Positions 31,585 through 34,628 of a stretch of 34,628 nucleotides of DNA are shown piece after piece. Below the pieces are notes generated by a model. That model was not told the origin of the DNA and made no database searches. It saw only the letters and a list, made by a program, of their open reading frames with translations. This DNA is from Holophagaceae bacterium (GTDB lineage: Bacteria > Acidobacteriota > Holophagae > Holophagales > Holophagaceae). The stretch spans positions 1 through 34,628 of the forward strand of contig JANYJQ010000154.1 in the NCBI GenBank assembly GCA_025358435.1, read 5' to 3'. How positions within the stretch are numbered: position 1 is the stretch's first letter; each line of letters begins with the position of its first letter. Made by a program: the position numbers and the translations under genes.

Positions 31585-32949
31585 TTATTCGAGGCCGAAG
31601 GCGCCGGTCTCCAGTTCCTTTTTAACTACACTCATGAACTGATCAGCCACGGCCCCATCTACAATGCGGTGGTCGAAACTGAGGCCTGAATACATCATTT
31701 GCCGGATGGCGATGGCGTCATTGCCATTCTCATCCGTCACAACCACGGGCCTCTTCACGATGCCCCCGATGGATTGGATGGCGACCTGGGGCTGGTTGAT
31801 GATGGGCAGGCCGAAGATGTCGCCAAAGACGCCTGGGTTCGTGATCGTGAAGGTGCCGCCAGAAATTTCGTCCGGGATGAGTTTCTTGGTGCGGGCACGC
31901 TCCGCCAAGTCATTAAGTGACCGCGCCAGGCCACCTAGATTTAGGCTGTCCGCATGCTTGATCACTGGCACGATGAGGCCCCAGTCCAGTGAGACGGCTA
32001 TGCCCAGGTTGATATCTTGCCGATAGATGATGTTGTCGCCATCCACCGAGGCGTTCACCACAGGGAAGGATTGAAGGCCTTTTATGACAGCCTTCATGAT
32101 GAAGGGCATGAAGCTGAGTTTGGTTCCGTAGGATTCTTCAAAGGCACCGCGATGTTTGGCCCTGAGCCGCGCGATATTGCTCATGTCGATTTCAAAGACG
32201 GTGTAGACGTGGGGGCTCACCCGCAGTTTCGAGTTCACCATGTTGTCCGCGATGAGTTTCCGCATGCGGCTCATGGGTTCCACCTTCACGCGTTCCCCAG
32301 CGTTAAAAGCAGGGACGTGGGGTGTGGGTGGCACTGCGAGACCTGGGACGGCGCCCATTGTGGGGGCGCTAGGATCGTGGGCGGCAGCCATCCTGGGCAT
32401 CTGCCCGGAAACAGGTGCTGGGGCGGCTGTCGGCGTACCGGAGCCGCCTCCGGCGAGGTAGGTTTCCATGTCTTCTTTGGTCACCCGCCCCTGCTGCCCG
32501 GTGCCGAGCACCTGGGATAAATCCACGCCATGCTGTTTGGCCATCTCGCGGACCAGCGGCGACGACTTGGCACGCAGCCGGCTTTCAAGGCTGTTGTCAT
32601 CATCGTCAGTGCTCATGGGATGGACCGGAATCGCCGCTGGAATGGTGGCTGAAGGCGCAGGCGTTGCTGCCTTGGCGGCCTCTTTGGAGGAACCGCCCTG
32701 GCCCAGTTCTGACGCATCGCCAAGGCGCGCCACCACACTGCCTACGGGCACGGTGACGTTCACGTCCACAAGGATTTCAAGCAGCGTGCCGTGAATAGGC
32801 GAGGGGATTTCCGCGTCCACCTTGTCGGTGCTGATTTCGTAGAGCGTTTCATCCTTTCCGATCTGTTCGCCAACCTTGCGGTGCCATTTCAGGATGGTGG
32901 CTTCAGCGATGGATTCGCCCATCTGGGGCATGACGACGTCAAAAGCCAT
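31585..32949 (-). CDS. 2-oxo-acid dehydrogenase complex E2 (dihydrolipoamide acyltransferase)
   Basis: A 454-residue E2 subunit. The lipoyl domain (1-77) carries Lys43 in STDKVDAE, the peripheral-subunit-binding domain is at about 128-167 (SPLVREMAKQHGVDLSQV), and Ala/Pro-rich linkers separate them. The catalytic domain ends with DHRIVDG (His427, Asp431). It transfers acyl groups from E1 to CoA in a 2-oxoglutarate, branched-chain or pyruvate dehydrogenase complex; the single lipoyl domain fits the first two better. The matching E1 and E3 genes are not in the window. GAGGAG before the ATG lies in the 10-base gap after gatA, so it is the second gene of a gatA-E2 transcript. Confidence 0.93.
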   Translation of the reverse strand: MAFDVVMPQMGESIAEATILKWHRKVGEQIGKDETLYEISTDKVDAEIPSPIHGTLLEILVDVNVTVPVGSVVARLGDASELGQGGSSKEAAKAATPAPSATIPAAIPVHPMSTDDDDNSLESRLRAKSSPLVREMAKQHGVDLSQVLGTGQQGRVTKEDMETYLAGGGSGTPTAAPAPVSGQMPRMAAAHDPSAPTMGAVPGLAVPPTPHVPAFNAGERVKVEPMSRMRKLIADNMVNSKLRVSPHVYTVFEIDMSNIARLRAKHRGAFEESYGTKLSFMPFIMKAVIKGLQSFPVVNASVDGDNIIYRQDINLGIAVSLDWGLIVPVIKHADSLNLGGLARSLNDLAERARTKKLIPDEISGGTFTITNPGVFGDIFGLPIINQPQVAIQSIGGIVKRPVVVTDENGNDAIAIRQMMYSGLSFDHRIVDGAVADQFMSVVKKELETGAFGLE

Positions 32950-32959
32950 GGTTCACTCC

Positions 32960-34459
32960 TCAGTTCCAATTCGGCGGGGTTTGATGGTGGTGGTCCGTGA
33001 TCTGTTGGAAAGCGTGGGCTGTTTCCAATAGGTGAACGTCTGAAAGGGAGGATCCGATGAGTTGAATGCCCACTGGAAGTCCGTTTGCGAAGCCACCGGG
33101 CATGGAGAGGCAGGGCAGGGCTGCAAGTGGTGTGGTCACCGTGTAGGCATCAGCCAAGTACATGGCCATGGGATCCACGGTCTTGTCGCCGATGGAGAAA
33201 GCCACGCCTGGGCTCACGGGGGTGGCGATGATGTCCACTTTTTCAAAGGCATCCGTGAAATCTTTGGTGATCAGCGTGCGGGCCTTCAGCGCCTTCAGGT
33301 AGAAGGCATCGTAATAACCCTTGGAAAGACAGAACGCCCCGAGCAGGATGCGGCGTTTCACTTCAGGACCAAAGCCCTGTTCCCGGGTTTCAGATATCAT
33401 CCCGGCAAGGTCGTCGGCGGGTATTCTCGCCCCGTAGCGAACGCCGTCGAACCGGCTCATGTTGCTGCTCACTTCGGAGGTGCAGATCAGGTAGTAGGTG
33501 TCTATGGCATAGGATGTGTGTGGCAAAGAGACTTCGATCATGGATGCGCCATCGCGCTCAAAGGCTCGCAACGCGTTTTCTATTACGATCCTGACTGCCG
33601 GGTCCAGACCAGCGCCAAAATATTCCTTTGGCAACCCCACGCGCAGGCCCCTGAGCGATGCGGGTTTCAGTTCGGCCAGCCGTGAGGAGCCCGGTAGCTC
33701 AACGCTGGTGGAATCGAGCAGATCTCTTCCGGTCATCACACTGAATCCTGCCGCGACACCCGAGGCTGTTCTCGCCACGGGACCCACCTGGTCCAAGCTT
33801 GATGCCATCGCTGTGACGCCATAGCGGCTGAGCACACCGTAGGTGGGGCGCAGAGCCGTAACGCTGCAGAACCCTGCTGGAAGTCTGACGGAGCCGCCGG
33901 TATCGGTGCCAAGCGCGAATGGCGCGTAGCCTGCGGCCACACTTACGATGGAACCGCTGCTGGAGCCTCCCGGCACGCGGCTGGCGTCCCAGGGGTTCCT
34001 GCTGGGCCCAAATGCGCTGTATTCGCCACTAGACCCCATGGCGAATTCGTCCATGTTGGCCTTGGCGATGGGCACGGCACCCGCCTCCAGCAAGCGTCTG
34101 ACAACTGTGGCGTCATAGGGCGCGATGTAGCCTTTGGCGATTCTGGAGCCATTGCTCACCGGAAGGCCTGCCCAGTGGAAGTTGTCTTTCAATACGACAG
34201 GGATGCCGAGCATGGCTCCCCGTTCACCTTGCCGAAGCCTTAGGTCTGCAGCCTTCGCAAGGCCGAGGCTCCGCTCTGGATCGGTGAAAGTGATGGCGTT
34301 GAGGGAAGGCTCCTGGTGTTGAATCGTGTCCAGGCAGACCCTGACAAGGCTTTCTGAGGAAAGGTCGCCTGCTCTAAGCCCCTCACGGATGTTTTCCAGC
34401 GAACCTGTCCCAAGCGTGGCAGCCAATGCGCGTCTCCGAGCCATCCAGTGTGCCATCAA
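32960..34459 (-). CDS. gatA: Aspartyl/glutamyl-tRNA amidotransferase subunit A
   Basis: A 499-residue amidase-signature enzyme. The triad is Lys91 (VVLKDNF), cis-Ser166 (GGSSSGS) and nucleophile Ser190 (TDTGGSVR), at the same spacings as S. aureus GatA (79/154/178). GatA liberates ammonia from glutamine to convert Glu-tRNA-Gln or Asp-tRNA-Asn. Family blocks GEYSAFGPSRNPWD, RPTYGVLSRYGV and MASSLDQVGPVAR are present. The start is uncertain: ATG 34459 and 34456 are close to an in-frame ATG at 34444. Neither gatC nor gatB is adjacent, which is common outside Firmicutes. Only 169 bases remain upstream, with no feature I can support. Confidence 0.92.
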   Translation of the reverse strand: MMAHWMARRRALAATLGTGSLENIREGLRAGDLSSESLVRVCLDTIQHQEPSLNAITFTDPERSLGLAKAADLRLRQGERGAMLGIPVVLKDNFHWAGLPVSNGSRIAKGYIAPYDATVVRRLLEAGAVPIAKANMDEFAMGSSGEYSAFGPSRNPWDASRVPGGSSSGSIVSVAAGYAPFALGTDTGGSVRLPAGFCSVTALRPTYGVLSRYGVTAMASSLDQVGPVARTASGVAAGFSVMTGRDLLDSTSVELPGSSRLAELKPASLRGLRVGLPKEYFGAGLDPAVRIVIENALRAFERDGASMIEVSLPHTSYAIDTYYLICTSEVSSNMSRFDGVRYGARIPADDLAGMISETREQGFGPEVKRRILLGAFCLSKGYYDAFYLKALKARTLITKDFTDAFEKVDIIATPVSPGVAFSIGDKTVDPMAMYLADAYTVTTPLAALPCLSMPGGFANGLPVGIQLIGSSLSDVHLLETAHAFQQITDHHHQTPPNWN

Positions 34460-34628
34460 ACTTGAATCGCATTAAGTCTGATCGCGGACCCGCTACCTTG
34501 GGGGGTGGGCGCCATAGTCCATGAAATGTCGGTGATTTGGTTGAAGGCAAAGCATCAGAGTCTTCCATCCTGCTTGGAGATTGATGCTGCAAACAGCTAT
34601 GATTGGGTTTGCACTCTATCTTCCAACA

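Overview
This is a GC-rich, gene-dense chromosomal stretch from a Gram-negative, aerobic or respiratory heterotroph. The outer-membrane and periplasm-oriented genes support this: YbbA/YbbP-type and MacB/LolD-type ABC genes, a SanA-like envelope protein, exported acyl-hydrolases and a putative lipoprotein. The gene style resembles Acidobacteriota of the Holophaga/Geothrix kind, but that is an impression and no marker here proves it.

Left part (1-11.1 kb): an FtsX-type permease with its ATPase reads leftward, divergent from a TesA-type SGNH esterase, the same arrangement as E. coli ybbP-ybbA/tesA. Then come a penicillin-acylase-family Ntn hydrolase, a 3-hydroxyacyl-CoA dehydrogenase, an SRPBCC protein, an aldehyde dehydrogenase, a site-2 protease and trpS. 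The first 58 bases are a perfect inverted copy of 270-327 and break the permease in its last part, so the left edge looks like a fold-back assembly or amplification artefact.

Middle (11.12-16.82 kb): a tRNA-Lys(CUU) gene carries a compact integrated element of about 5.6 kb, bounded by a 47-bp direct repeat of the tRNA 3' end (46/47 identical). It encodes an AlpA/excisionase-like HTH protein, a rolling-circle HUH replication initiator, a Fic-family protein with a fused N-terminal winged-helix-like region and a Gln in place of the catalytic His, and a complete tyrosine integrase next to attR. Its non-coding DNA is rich in signals: T-rich repeats, a shared GTCGTGA/TCACGAC motif in two hairpins flanking the rep region, 11-bp tandem repeats upstream of fic, and AGCTAC repeats near both ends that look like integrase arm sites. 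This replicating, integrating Fic carrier is the most unusual system in the window.

Right part (16.86-34.6 kb): a hairpin-rich intergenic stretch and tRNA-Leu(CAA) are followed by a DUF4097 beta-helix-like protein, a small exported protein, an ECH1-type dienoyl-CoA isomerase and two tandem CocE/NonD hydrolases. Next are a lone MacB/LolD-type ATPase, an MFS exporter with a SanA-like protein, a 1,098-codon putative lipoprotein with a degenerate PHP-like C-terminal half that overlaps dnaB, and finally gatA followed by a 2-oxo-acid dehydrogenase E2. Beta-oxidation-type enzymes (two), exported acyl/peptide hydrolases (four) and the E2 subunit suggest a life on peptides and fatty acids; this is inference from gene content.
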